A DNA stretch of 61,394 nucleotides from JAAZLS01 sp964585925. GTDB lineage: Bacteria > Bacillota > Dethiobacteria > DTU022. Of this stretch, positions 25,383 to 34,276 are shown one piece after another. The notes under the pieces are model-generated. The model searched no databases. It was given only the letters and a program-made list of their open reading frames with translations, and had not been told where the DNA came from. Location of the stretch: assembly GCA_964585925.1 (NCBI GenBank), contig CAZPFS010000010.1, positions 1-61,394 on the forward strand. The letters are read 5' to 3'. A program made the translations under genes and the position numbers. Position 1 is the stretch's first letter, and each line of letters starts with the position of its first letter.

Positions 25383-26612
25383 ATGCATGATTTGCTCAAC
25401 CGGATTGCCGCCGAAATGAAGGAAGAGGTGGTTCAGTTTGCGGTGGAGTTGATCAAAACCCCCAGCACCAGCGGCGAAGAGAAGCAGGTGGCCGAGCTGT
25501 GCCTGGGAAAAATGAGGGGCCTGTCTTATGATCGGGTCTTCCGTGACGAGATCGGGAATGTAGTGGGTATTGTGGAGGGCACCGGAGAGGGTATGGGGAT
25601 CATGTTCAACTCGCACCTGGATCATGTGGATCCCGGTGATATCCATAACTGGGAGTATGATCCTTATGGCGGGGTTATCGCCGACGGATTTATCCACGGG
25701 AGGGCCGCCAGCGATGTCAAGACGGGAATGGCCGTTCAGATCTACACTGCGGAGCTGCTCCGGCGGGCGGGGATCAAGCTGCGGGGCAGGCTGATCTTCA
25801 CCGGGGTGGTTCAGGAGGAACCGGCGGAGATGTTCGGGATGAAGTATCTGATGGACAATACCCTGACCAAACAAAATATTCCCATCGATCTGATGATCAG
25901 CTCGGAGGCGACCTCACTGAACGTATTTATCGGGCACCGGGGGAGGGTGGAGCTGGAGGTGATCACCGATGGGCGTACCAGCCACGGCAGCGCTCCCTGG
26001 AGGGGGATCAACGCGGTCTATAAAATGCTGAAGGTTGTTGAACAGGTGCAGGCCCTGGAGGCGGATCTCCCGGGACATGATTTTCTGGGCAAGGCCAGCA
26101 TCGCCCTCACCAATATCAGCTGCAGCCCCGGGCGGTTGAGTATTATTCCCGACCGCTGCACGGTATCCCTTGATCGGCGGTTGGTGCCCGGTGAAACACT
26201 TGACCAAGTTTTGAACCAGATCAATCTGATTTTGGAGGAGCAGTCTTCTCTGGATCCCAATTTCAAGGGCCGGGTCCAGGTGCGCCGGGCAAAAGAAACC
26301 TCTTATACCGGCTATTCGGAAGAGGTGGAGAAATTTATGCCGGCCTGGGCTCTGGCGCCGGACCATCCCCTGGTCAAGCGGTCACTGGAGGCCCTGATCC
26401 GAGTTGGTCAAACCCCGTCGATTGGCAAATGGGATTTTGGCACCGATGCCAGTTGGGTAACAGGCGTCAGGGGCATACCCACCATCGGTTATTCTCCCAT
26501 GCAGGAGGAATATGCCCATACACCCCTGGACAGAGCTTCCATAGATATGCTGATCAAGGGTTTGGCCGGCAACGCTGCTTTGGTTTGTGAACTGGCCGGG
26601 GTAGCCGGTTAA
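25383..26612 (+). CDS. M20-family metallohydrolase, YgeY-like
   Basis: A 409-residue zinc amidohydrolase/peptidase of the M20/ArgE/DapE superfamily, closest in feel to YgeY, which is linked to selenium-dependent purine metabolism clusters. Metal and catalytic residues lie in FNSHLDHVDPGD (about 75-86), ASDVKTG, VVQEEPAE and EATS. The dimerisation domain carries TSHGSAPWRGINA. A 220-base gap precedes it and dihydropyrimidinase follows by 78 bases. A plausible role is hydrolysis of an N-carbamoyl or N-acyl amino acid from ring opening (inference). Confidence 0.85.
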   Translation: MHDLLNRIAAEMKEEVVQFAVELIKTPSTSGEEKQVAELCLGKMRGLSYDRVFRDEIGNVVGIVEGTGEGMGIMFNSHLDHVDPGDIHNWEYDPYGGVIADGFIHGRAASDVKTGMAVQIYTAELLRRAGIKLRGRLIFTGVVQEEPAEMFGMKYLMDNTLTKQNIPIDLMISSEATSLNVFIGHRGRVELEVITDGRTSHGSAPWRGINAVYKMLKVVEQVQALEADLPGHDFLGKASIALTNISCSPGRLSIIPDRCTVSLDRRLVPGETLDQVLNQINLILEEQSSLDPNFKGRVQVRRAKETSYTGYSEEVEKFMPAWALAPDHPLVKRSLEALIRVGQTPSIGKWDFGTDASWVTGVRGIPTIGYSPMQEEYAHTPLDRASIDMLIKGLAGNAALVCELAGVAG

Positions 26613-26690
26613 AAAAATTTTCACCGACGATGGCCGTTTAGTCGAGCAGGGTTTCAGTCCCAAATCAACACTGGTGAGGAGGCCTGAACC

Positions 26691-28076
26691 ATGAGGATTC
26701 TGATCAAGGGAGGAATGGTCACCACCGCTGCAGATAGCTACCGGGCGGATATACTTGTTGAAGGGGAAAAAATAAAAGCAGTGGGCGGCGATATTGCGGA
26801 GACCGGAGTGGAGCAGGTAATTGAGGCTGCGGGCAAACTGGTGTTTCCCGGTGGAATCGATGTCCATACCCATTTCGACATGCCCTTCGGGGGCACTGTT
26901 ACCGCAGACGACTTCAAGACCGGAACCACTGCCGCGGCAGTGGGGGGAACCACGTGCATAATTGATTATGCCATCCAACCCTCCGGGGGCGCCCTCACCC
27001 AGGCGGTGGAAACCTGGCACCGGAAAGCTGCGGGAAAATGTGCCGTGGATTATGGCTTCCACCTGGCGGTGACCGATCCAAACCCGGAGGTTCTGGAGGA
27101 AATCCCCGGGCTTATTGCCGCCGGATATCCTTCTTTTAAAATATTTATGGCCTACAAAGGGGTATTCCAGATAGATGATCTTTCCCTTTTGAAAATACTG
27201 CGTCTGACCGCCCGCTACGGGGGAATGGTTCTGGCTCATGCCGAAAATGGAGACATTATCCAGGGTCTGGCCGAGGAGTATCTGGCGCGGGGTCAGACAG
27301 CGCCCCTTTATCATGCTCTGAGCCGTCCGTCCCTGGCTGAAGAAGAGGCCGTTAACCGATTTCTAACCCTGGCCCGGATTGCAGATGCTCCGGCCTATGT
27401 GGTTCACCTGAGCACAGCCGGGGCGCTGGCCGAGGTAGCGAAAGCCCGGGCCGAAGGCCGCCCGGTGTTTGCCGAAACCTGCCCCCAGTATCTTTTTTTG
27501 TCCATGGATCGTTACGAAGAGCCCAACTTTGAAGGGGCCAAATATGTCATGTCGCCGCCTTTGAGGCCGAAAGGAAATGAAAAGTTTCTCTGGCAGGGGT
27601 TAAAGGGCGGCACGCTGCAGGTGGTGGCCTCCGATCATTGTTCTTTCAATTTCAGGGGGCAAAAGGAACTGGGGCGGGAAGACTTTACCCGGATTCCCAA
27701 TGGGGCCCCGGGGGTGGAAACCAGACTCAAATTGATCTACGCCGGCGGGGTTGACCGGGGCTTGATCAGCCCCAACCGGATGGTGGAACTGACCAGTACC
27801 GCCCCCGCAAAACTGTTCGGACTGTTCCCGCGTAAAGGCACCATTGCTCCGGGAAGTGACGCCGACCTGGTTATCTTTGATCCCGACTCCCCGTTTGTGA
27901 TCACCAAGGAGCTTCAGTATCAAAATGTAGATTATAATCCCTTTGAAGGCTTTGAGGGGCGGGGGCTTCCCGAAAGCGTTTTTTGCCGCGGGCAGCTGAT
28001 TGTAGACCAGGGGCTATACGTGGGGCCGGAAGGGCACGGGCGGTTTTTGGCCCGTGAACCCGGTTTTAAAATGTAA
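26691..28076 (+). CDS. hydA: Dihydropyrimidinase/hydantoinase
   Basis: Opens cyclic ureides (dihydropyrimidines, hydantoins) to N-carbamoyl amino acids. It is a 461-residue amidohydrolase with the metal motif DVHTHFDMPFGG (about 58-69), the carbamylated Lys in SFKIFMAYKG (about 150), HAENGD, VVHLSTAGA and the final Asp ligand in ASDHCSFN (about 315). The ATG has GAGGAGG upstream. It belongs with the M20 hydrolase, so the ring opening and the next hydrolysis step are encoded side by side. Confidence 0.94.
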   Translation: MRILIKGGMVTTAADSYRADILVEGEKIKAVGGDIAETGVEQVIEAAGKLVFPGGIDVHTHFDMPFGGTVTADDFKTGTTAAAVGGTTCIIDYAIQPSGGALTQAVETWHRKAAGKCAVDYGFHLAVTDPNPEVLEEIPGLIAAGYPSFKIFMAYKGVFQIDDLSLLKILRLTARYGGMVLAHAENGDIIQGLAEEYLARGQTAPLYHALSRPSLAEEEAVNRFLTLARIADAPAYVVHLSTAGALAEVAKARAEGRPVFAETCPQYLFLSMDRYEEPNFEGAKYVMSPPLRPKGNEKFLWQGLKGGTLQVVASDHCSFNFRGQKELGREDFTRIPNGAPGVETRLKLIYAGGVDRGLISPNRMVELTSTAPAKLFGLFPRKGTIAPGSDADLVIFDPDSPFVITKELQYQNVDYNPFEGFEGRGLPESVFCRGQLIVDQGLYVGPEGHGRFLAREPGFKM

Positions 28077-28315
28077 GGATGGGGGCCGGACTTGCCTTCG
28101 ATAGGGGCAACCAATTTTTCGTTGTGCCGTTTACAAGCAATTTCTCATTCATTTAAGAGCGCCTGGGCGATTCCTGCCCGTCGTGACAAATTGCTAATGA
28201 GCGTTTATTTTGCATTTGTCAGCGCACTCCCATTTACGATCGCGGAAGCTTGTCAAGGCATATCAGATGAATTATAATATACCCAGATAAAATCCGTATT
28301 TATCTCCGAGCTGTT

Positions 28316-28441
28316 TTCCCTGAAGAACATCTTGGCGAAAGCAAGCTTTAGCATGATGTTTATGGGAATGCAGCCGTCCATCTTAATGATGGTTGGGGCA
28401 AACCGGAAACAGTTTGCCCTCCCGCGGTATTGGAAAGGAGG
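28316..28441 (+). promoter_or_regulatory. Multi-hairpin structured leader upstream of modABC, candidate riboswitch
   Basis: Successive complementary arms are present. TTCCC (28316) pairs with GGGAA (28364), AACATC (28326) with GATGTT (28355), and inside them is a short stem capped by GCGAAAGC, a GNRA tetraloop. Then come CCATC/GATGG (28378-28392), GGGCAAAC/GTTTGCCC (28396-28419) and CCTCC/GGAGG (28418-28441). The segments CCTGAAG and TATGGG near the first stem look like a tetraloop receptor. A terminator follows at 28471. Molybdenum- or tungsten-cofactor riboswitches occur before such operons, but I cannot match the consensus with certainty. Confidence 0.45.
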
Positions 28442-28470
28442 TAATTGCCAAAATTGTACTCTAGCCAATG

Positions 28471-28512
28471 GGTTTCGATAAGCAGATGATTGTCGAAACC
28501 TTAATTTTTATT
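28471..28512 (+). terminator. Terminator or attenuator hairpin ahead of modA
   Basis: GGTTTCGATAA and TTGTCGAAACC form an 11-base stem (one G-U) around an 8-base loop, followed by TTAATTTTTATTT. It lies about 40 bases before the modA start and just after the hairpin series, so it may be the expression platform of a regulatory leader. Confidence 0.7.
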
Positions 28513-28553
28513 TACTTGCGAGGGTGTCAAAATTTACTTAAGGAGAAAGTCAA

Positions 28554-29357
28554 ATGAATAGAAAACAATTTCTCAGGTTATTAGCAGTTATAAGTATAGT
28601 CTCTGCTTTGGCACTTACCCTGGGCGGCTGTTCGGGGCAGGAAGGGACAGGGGATGAAGTAGAACAGGTTACTTTGAATTTGTCGGTGGCCGCCAGCCTG
28701 ACCGATGCCATGCAGGAAATAGAGCGGCTTTACACCGAAGAAAACCCCCATATTAAATTCGAATTTAATTTTGGGGCTTCGGGAGCCCTGCAGCAACAAA
28801 TCGAACAGGGGGCTCCCACTGATATTTTTATGTCGGCAGCCTCCAAGCAGATGAATGAGCTTCAGGATAAAGATTTGTTGCTCGATGGCACCAGAATCGA
28901 TCTGTTGCAAAACGAATTGGTGCTGGTTGTTTTTAAGGCTGATTCAAAGGATCTCGAATTTGTTGATCTGGCCCAGGATGATATTGAGCTCATTGCCATC
29001 GGCGATCCGGATTCTGTGCCGGCAGGAAAGTACGCCCAGGAATCATTTAAGTCTCTCGGTATTTGGGATGTGGTGGAATCGAAGCTGATGCTGGCCAAAG
29101 ATGTCCGCCAGGTGCTGGCCTATGTAGAATCCGAGGAAGTGAATGTAGGGCTGGTGTACCGCACAGATGCCATGATATCGGACAAGGTTGAAGTAGCAGC
29201 CGCTGCTCCCGAAGGGTCTCATTCTCCGGTGATTTATCCCGTGGCGGTGATCAAAGACAGTACGCACCCGGAAGAAGCAACGGAGTTGGTTGAATTCCTG
29301 ACCGGAAAACAGGCCGGGACAGTGTTTGAGAGTTACGGGTTTAAAATTTTAAATTAA
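28554..29357 (+). CDS. modA: Molybdate/tungstate ABC transporter substrate-binding lipoprotein
   Basis: Extracytoplasmic oxyanion receptor. The 267-residue precursor has a lipoprotein signal (residues 1-24) ending LTLGGCSG with the lipid-accepting Cys. The mature part has the ModA marks LSVAASLTDAMQEI, FNFGASGALQQQIEQGAP and DIFMSAA. The later segments VKSLG-like FKSLGIWD and VNVGLVYRTDA also fit. The RBS AAGGAG is clear. It heads modABC, although a hairpin lies between modA and modB. Confidence 0.93.
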   Translation: MNRKQFLRLLAVISIVSALALTLGGCSGQEGTGDEVEQVTLNLSVAASLTDAMQEIERLYTEENPHIKFEFNFGASGALQQQIEQGAPTDIFMSAASKQMNELQDKDLLLDGTRIDLLQNELVLVVFKADSKDLEFVDLAQDDIELIAIGDPDSVPAGKYAQESFKSLGIWDVVESKLMLAKDVRQVLAYVESEEVNVGLVYRTDAMISDKVEVAAAAPEGSHSPVIYPVAVIKDSTHPEEATELVEFLTGKQAGTVFESYGFKILN

Positions 29358-29375
29358 ATTTCGGAGGTATTTCAG

Positions 29376-29405
29376 GGGTCAGCATGCAGTCTGGCCCCTG
29401 AAAAC
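29376..29405 (+). repeat. Hairpin between modA and modB
   Basis: TTTCAGGGG and CCCCTGAAA form a 9-base stem and no T-run follows. A second stem, TTATGGTT/AACCATAA, lies next to it. Such hairpins often protect upstream mRNA and give more ModA than permease, but this is inference. Confidence 0.5.
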
Positions 29406-29471
29406 TATTTATGGTTTTGATATGTACCGGGTAACCATAAATCATAAATAACAGGAAAGTAGAAATAATAT

Positions 29472-30140
29472 ATGCCCGATATTGATCTTGTGCCGGTATG
29501 GATTTCGCTAAAAACCGCATCTATTTCTACAGTGATTACTTTTTTCCTGGGATGTGCCGCCGCTCGCTGGATGGCATACTACCGGGGAAAAGGCAGGGGA
29601 TTTATTGACGGCCTGTTTACCCTCCCTTTGGTGTTGCCACCTACAGTGTTGGGATTTGGGCTCCTTCTGTTGTTTGGCAAACACGGCCCCTTGGGAAAAT
29701 TACTGTTGAAGATGGGCACTACCGTAATATTTTCCTGGTGGGCCACGGTTATCGCCTCCATGGTGGTTGCTTTTCCGCTGATGTATCGGACCACCCGGGG
29801 GGCATTTGAACAGATTGAACCCAATGTTGAAAATGCCGCCCGCACTCTGGGCGCCTCGGAGTGGAATATTTTCTGGCGGGTTACCGTTCCCCTGGCCTGG
29901 CCGGGTATATTGGCTGGGATTATACTTTCTTTTGCCCGCTCTCTGGGCGAGTTCGGGGCCACCTTGATGCTAGCCGGCAATATTCCCGGCAAAACGCAGA
30001 CCATCCCCTTGGCCATATACTTTGCAGTAGCGGCCGGGAACAACACCAAGGCTCTGGTCTGGGTAGCTATAATATTGGTTATATCTATGATTTCAATATT
30101 CTCACTCAACTTTTGGAAGAAAAATAATTTGCAGATCTGA
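29472..30140 (+). CDS. modB: Molybdate ABC transporter permease
   Basis: A 222-residue integral membrane protein with about five or six segments. The ATPase-docking EAA loop is ENAARTLGASEWNIFWRVTVP (about residues 118-138), followed by LSFARSLGEFGATLMLAG, characteristic of ModB. It forms the channel for the ModA-delivered oxyanion. Its stop touches the first in-frame ATG of modC. Confidence 0.94.
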   Translation: MPDIDLVPVWISLKTASISTVITFFLGCAAARWMAYYRGKGRGFIDGLFTLPLVLPPTVLGFGLLLLFGKHGPLGKLLLKMGTTVIFSWWATVIASMVVAFPLMYRTTRGAFEQIEPNVENAARTLGASEWNIFWRVTVPLAWPGILAGIILSFARSLGEFGATLMLAGNIPGKTQTIPLAIYFAVAAGNNTKALVWVAIILVISMISIFSLNFWKKNNLQI

Positions 30141-30169
30141 TGCAAGCACCGCCTCAGGAGGTAATGGTC

Positions 30170-31249
30170 GTGTTTGAAGTAAGGATCAACAAAACGCTTC
30201 CGGGATTCAATCTGCAGGTCTCCTTTTCCATAGACCAGGAGATATTATCGCTGGTGGGGCCTTCCGGTAGTGGAAAGAGTTTGACCCTGCAGTGTATTTC
30301 GGGACTGATGAACCCGGATCACGGCTATATCAATGTCAACGGCCGGGTGTTGTTTGATTCCCAGGCCGGTATTAACATCTGTCCCCAAAAGCGCAAAATT
30401 GGTTATGTATTCCAAAACTATGCCCTTTTTCCCCACCTGACGGTTTATGAAAATGTTGCTTTTGGCATTTCTTCTCTCGGCCGGAAGAAAATTGACTCAC
30501 GGGTTTCCTACATGCTGGAAAAGATGCACTTGGGTGATTTCAAAAACCGGTTTCCCCGCAAACTTTCGGGGGGACAGCAACAACGGGTGGCTCTGGCCCG
30601 AGCGCTGGCGCCGGAACCGGATATATTGCTGCTGGACGAGCCATTTTCAGCGCTGGATACTCAGGTGAGGTGCACGCTGGAGAGGGAACTTTTGGCCCTG
30701 CATCAGTTCTATCGGGGGAATATAATATTTGTCTCCCACAATCTCGACGAGGCTTACCGTTTGAGCTCACAGATCGCAGTATACGATAGCGGGAAGATTC
30801 TGCAGTTAGGCCCCAAAAAAGATCTGATCAATGCCCCGATCAATGAGACTGTGGCCAGATTAACGGGCGCCTGCAACCTGGCGGAAGGGATTATTGAAAA
30901 CATGGAAAACTCTGTGGCCACGGTGTTTGTGGCGGGATGGGGCCAAAATATTCGGATAAACCTGCCCCGCCCGGACGGCTATTACCAAAAGCAAAAGGTT
31001 ACGGTGGGAATCAGGCCCGAATATATTTGCTTGCAGGGTCTTTCCGCCGACAACTGTTTGCAGGCGAAGGTGATCGAGGCAGTGGATGGGGTTGTTTCCT
31101 ATACCTACCGGATAAAGGTAGAAAACGGGCTGGATCAAGAATTCTATTTGGAGGCCGAAAGCCCCAAGCAGGCAGCTCCATTTGTAACTGTTGGAAAAAC
31201 ATGCTCCGTTCAGCTGCCTGCGGAACGAATGTTTGTAATTGGCCGATAA
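30170..31249 (+). CDS. modC: Molybdate ABC transporter ATP-binding protein
   Basis: The motor of the oxyanion importer, 359 residues from GTG 30170. This start is preferred because AGGAGGT lies 7 bases before it, while the ATGs at 30140 and 30164 are badly spaced. Walker A is GPSGSGKSLTLQ, the signature is LSGGQQQRVALARAL and Walker B is ILLLDEPFSALD. The C-terminal part has a TOBE/Mop-like oxyanion-binding region, VGIRPEYICLQG. It probably feeds the Mop-like hydroxylase at 40 kb. Confidence 0.93.
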   Translation: MFEVRINKTLPGFNLQVSFSIDQEILSLVGPSGSGKSLTLQCISGLMNPDHGYINVNGRVLFDSQAGINICPQKRKIGYVFQNYALFPHLTVYENVAFGISSLGRKKIDSRVSYMLEKMHLGDFKNRFPRKLSGGQQQRVALARALAPEPDILLLDEPFSALDTQVRCTLERELLALHQFYRGNIIFVSHNLDEAYRLSSQIAVYDSGKILQLGPKKDLINAPINETVARLTGACNLAEGIIENMENSVATVFVAGWGQNIRINLPRPDGYYQKQKVTVGIRPEYICLQGLSADNCLQAKVIEAVDGVVSYTYRIKVENGLDQEFYLEAESPKQAAPFVTVGKTCSVQLPAERMFVIGR

Positions 31250-31277
31250 TCACCAACTCTTCGCAAAACAGTAAATG

Positions 31278-31306
31278 TTGACCATTTTTCCTTTTGAGGT
31301 TATAGT
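31278..31306 (+). promoter_or_regulatory. Strong gdhA promoter
   Basis: TTGACC (31278-31283), exactly 17 bases, TATAGT (31301-31306). Both hexamers are one base from consensus. It lies 58 bases before the gdhA start. Confidence 0.75.
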
Positions 31307-31363
31307 AGAATTGGTTACCGGGCACTGTGACTAATTACTATAATATTAGGCAGGAGTGATAAT

Positions 31364-32629
31364 GTGGAAACCAAGAAACACAGCCCGTATCAATCACTAT
31401 TGAGTCAACTGGATGAAGCAGCAGAAGCCGCGGGTTTAAAGCTGGACGATTATGTTTTTCTCCGCTACCCGGAAAGGGAAATCACGGTAAATTTTCCAGT
31501 CAAAATGGATGATGGTCGGGTGAAGATGTTTACCGGTTACCGGGTCCAGCACTGCAGCATCAGGGGGCCTTTTAAAGGCGGACTGCGCTACCATCCCGAT
31601 GTCGATATGGACGAGGTACGCGCTCTATCGGGATGGATGACTTTCAAGTGTGCGGTGGCCAATATACCTTATGGCGGGGCCAAGGGCGGGATCACCTGCG
31701 ACCCGACAGAACTGTCCGCGGGGGAGATTGAAAGACTTACCAGAAGGTATACCGCCGAACTCGCTGATTTTATCGGGCCCGAAGTGGACATCCCCGCGCC
31801 GGATGTTAACACCAACGCCCAGATCATGGGCTGGATCGTGGATACTTACAGCAGGTTAAAAGGATATGACGCCCCTGGGGTGGTTACCGGAAAGCCGATC
31901 GAGGCCGGAGGATCACTAGGGCGGAAAGAGGCTACCGGGCGAGGAACGGCGATTATTACCCGGGAAATAGCCCGGAAAAAAGGGATGGATCTGAAAGGGG
32001 CCACGGTGGCCGTTCAGGGTTTTGGAAACGTGGGCAGCGCTTCCGCAGATTTTCTGCATCAGTTCGGATGCAAGATAGTAGCGGTCAGCGATGTTTCGGG
32101 AGCATATTTCTGTGAATCGGGGATAGATATTCCCAGAATGTTAGAGTATGTACAAACCAGCCATCTTCATCTGATCAAGGGATTCAAGCAGGATGGGCTG
32201 AAAGAAATTGACAACTTCGGTTTGCTTACCACCAAGGTTGATTTTCTTGTGCTGGCGGCTCTTGAAAATCAGATCACCAAGGAGGTGGGGGAAAAGGTTC
32301 AGGCCAAGATAGTGATAGAGGGCGCCAACGGTCCGACCACCTTTGACGGCAATAAGGCTCTGGTGAAAAGGGGCATTACCGCTGTTCCCGATATTTTAAC
32401 CAACTGCGGGGGAGTGGTGGTATCCTATTTTGAATGGGTTCAGAATATGCAGCATATGTCCTGGGATATCGAAAAGGTAAATACCAATTTGGAACGGATC
32501 ATGGTTAACAGCTTTAACGAAGTGTACCACACGGCCCAGGACAAGAATATTCCCATGCGGGATGCCGCTTATGTTGTGGCCATGAACAGGCTGGTCACCG
32601 CCCAAAAGGTGAGGGGTATTTTCCCATAA
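31364..32629 (+). CDS. gdhA: Glutamate dehydrogenase
   Basis: Interconverts glutamate and 2-oxoglutarate plus ammonia; in a fermenter it is usually run as a catabolic deaminase. It has 421 residues from GTG 31364 with AGGAGTG upstream. The substrate domain has PFKGGLRYHPDVDMDEV and the catalytic Lys in IPYGGAKGGI. The nucleotide domain has VAVQGFGNVGSASADF, a GxGxxG fold whose coenzyme preference cannot be read with certainty. It has its own promoter and ends at a double hairpin. Confidence 0.97.
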   Translation: METKKHSPYQSLLSQLDEAAEAAGLKLDDYVFLRYPEREITVNFPVKMDDGRVKMFTGYRVQHCSIRGPFKGGLRYHPDVDMDEVRALSGWMTFKCAVANIPYGGAKGGITCDPTELSAGEIERLTRRYTAELADFIGPEVDIPAPDVNTNAQIMGWIVDTYSRLKGYDAPGVVTGKPIEAGGSLGRKEATGRGTAIITREIARKKGMDLKGATVAVQGFGNVGSASADFLHQFGCKIVAVSDVSGAYFCESGIDIPRMLEYVQTSHLHLIKGFKQDGLKEIDNFGLLTTKVDFLVLAALENQITKEVGEKVQAKIVIEGANGPTTFDGNKALVKRGITAVPDILTNCGGVVVSYFEWVQNMQHMSWDIEKVNTNLERIMVNSFNEVYHTAQDKNIPMRDAAYVVAMNRLVTAQKVRGIFP

Positions 32630-32666
32630 ACCTCTGCCGGCGAACAACTCACAGGTGACATTATTT

Positions 32667-32697
32667 GGGGACAGACCTATCTTGCAGGTCTGTCCCC
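32667..32697. terminator. Perfect hairpin between convergent gdhA and amidase
   Basis: GGGGACAGACCT and AGGTCTGTCCCC form a 12-base perfect stem around a 7-base loop. It can serve as a bidirectional terminator for the two converging genes, although T-runs are short. It contains the first copy of the repeat described next. Confidence 0.65.
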
Positions 32698-32738
32698 TTA
32701 CCTTGACTGATCAGACCTATCTTGCAGGTCTGTCCCCT
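32672..32738. repeat. Two direct copies of a 27-base palindromic unit
   Basis: The unit starts CAGACCTATC and ends CTGTCCCCT. It occurs at 32672-32698 and again at 32712-32738, 40 bases apart and identical over 27 bases. The second copy reaches into the stop codon of the amidase. It may be a small genomic repeat family or a local duplication of a terminator. Confidence 0.85.
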
Positions 32739-34170
32739 ACTTTAATTTGGGCCGTTTATCCGCCCAGGGATGGGATGCTTCAAAACAAGCTGCAGCCTGC
32801 AATACGGTTTCCTCGCTATAAGCCCGGCCCACAATTTGCAGGCCAACCGGCATTCCCAGAGCGGTCCATCCGCAGGGCACGGTGATCGCCGGCAGCCCCA
32901 AAATGGAAAACGCATAAGTCAGCATTATCCAATCGATATAATTACCCATTTCTTTTCCGTTTATCTCTGTGGGGTAGCGGGTTTCTGCCGGAAATGGCGG
33001 AATAGGCAGGGTTGGGGTAAGTAAAAGATCGTAGTTTTTGAAGAACCGGACTGCTGTTCTCCATAACTGTGAGCGATTCCGTTCGGCCGCGGCTACCCTG
33101 CTTCCGGTAAGTTCCATCCCCTGCCGGGTATTGTTGATAATACTGGGATCCACCGCGGAAAGAAATTTTTCGTCCTCAATCAGGTGTTGATATAAGCCGG
33201 CATAGCGAATCCCCCTCAGGGTCAGGGCTGTTTCTCTGATTCCAGTCAGATCCGGGCTGTCTTCTTCCACCCGGCAGCCCAGGTACTCGAAGGATTTTAT
33301 CGAAGATCTGCATATACTCAAGATTTCATCATCCACCGGAATTAAATTAAGATTATCGCTCCAGGCTACCCGCAGGTCTTTGATATCTATATTTCCCGGT
33401 TCCGCCAAAAAATCGGCCCGTTCGTTATAAATGGCAATAGGGCTCCGCTGATCGGGCCCGCTGAGCACGCTCAACATCAGGGCCAGATCCTTCACTGTGC
33501 GGGCGATGGGGCCTTCCACCGCCACGCTGTCCCAGTATAGGTAATTGGGATGGGTGGGCACTCTTCCCGGGGAAGGCCTCAAGCCTGCCACTCCACAAAA
33601 GCTGGCCGGTATTCTAAGGCTTCCGCCTACGTCATTGCCCTGTGCCAAAGGTCCTATCCCCGCAGCTACCGCCGCCGCCGCTCCCCCGCTGGAGCCCCCG
33701 CTGTTGCAGGTCAGATCCCAGGGATTCCGGGTTACCCCGAACAGTTTGTTGTATGTCGATCCGCCGGCGGCAAATTCCGGTGTATTGGTTTTCCCCAAAA
33801 TTATTGCTCCGGCTTTTTTAAGCCGGGACACCACCGCAGAATCAACTCCGGGCACATAGTTTTCAAACATCTTGGAAGCGAAAGTAGTGCGTATCCCCTT
33901 GGTGTAGGTAACATCTTTTATGGATACCGGTATGCCGTGAAGGGGTCCGGTTTCACCGCCGGCCATAATGGTTGATTCGGCCTTCCTGGCACTTTCCAGG
34001 GCATAGTCATGGGCAACGGTGCAATAGGCATTTACCAGGGGATTTATTTTTTCTATTTGCTGCAGGAATATGGTGGTTAGTTCCACCGGGGATATTTTTC
34101 GGTTACGGATCATTCTTACCAGCTCCACCGCCGGGGTAAAGCAGAGATCTGCATTGGATTGTTTAACCAT
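32737..34170 (-). CDS. Amidase signature family hydrolase
   Basis: A 477-residue cytoplasmic amidase with the Ser-cisSer-Lys triad. The Lys is in PVSIKDVTYTKG and the serines lie in NSGGSSGGAAAAVAAG and GNDVGGSLRIPASFCG. The length and layout resemble GatA-like amidases. No gatB or gatC is adjacent, so a stand-alone catabolic amidase is more likely than the tRNA amidotransferase. AAAGGGG precedes the ATG. The substrate is unknown. Confidence 0.9.
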   Translation of the reverse strand: MVKQSNADLCFTPAVELVRMIRNRKISPVELTTIFLQQIEKINPLVNAYCTVAHDYALESARKAESTIMAGGETGPLHGIPVSIKDVTYTKGIRTTFASKMFENYVPGVDSAVVSRLKKAGAIILGKTNTPEFAAGGSTYNKLFGVTRNPWDLTCNSGGSSGGAAAAVAAGIGPLAQGNDVGGSLRIPASFCGVAGLRPSPGRVPTHPNYLYWDSVAVEGPIARTVKDLALMLSVLSGPDQRSPIAIYNERADFLAEPGNIDIKDLRVAWSDNLNLIPVDDEILSICRSSIKSFEYLGCRVEEDSPDLTGIRETALTLRGIRYAGLYQHLIEDEKFLSAVDPSIINNTRQGMELTGSRVAAAERNRSQLWRTAVRFFKNYDLLLTPTLPIPPFPAETRYPTEINGKEMGNYIDWIMLTYAFSILGLPAITVPCGWTALGMPVGLQIVGRAYSEETVLQAAACFEASHPWADKRPKLK

Positions 34171-34276
34171 CTATTAATACCCCTTTCATCTTTGTTTGGC
34201 ACACCCATAAATACGATCCGGCTGTTCCAGTGTTTCCGATACCAGGAATCGGCGAACAGACACCCAGGTGATATTA

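Larger units (their letters stand above)
28077..28553. other. Long leader/intergenic region before modA
   Basis: No convincing gene. The right two thirds contain the nested hairpins and terminator described separately. The left part (28077-28300) shows nothing I can identify. Confidence 0.6.

Noticed and set aside
28253..28468. A 71-codon minus-strand frame before modA
   Set aside because: It lies across the hairpin series, has no family resemblance and no convincing ribosome site.
29376..29405. Reading the modA-modB hairpin as a full terminator that splits the operon
   Set aside because: There is no T-run and modB follows directly without a clear promoter of its own, so an RNA-stabilising hairpin is more likely.
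32737..34170. GatA subunit of the tRNA amidotransferase
   Set aside because: No gatB or gatC is adjacent and the context is catabolic; a general amidase is the safer call.
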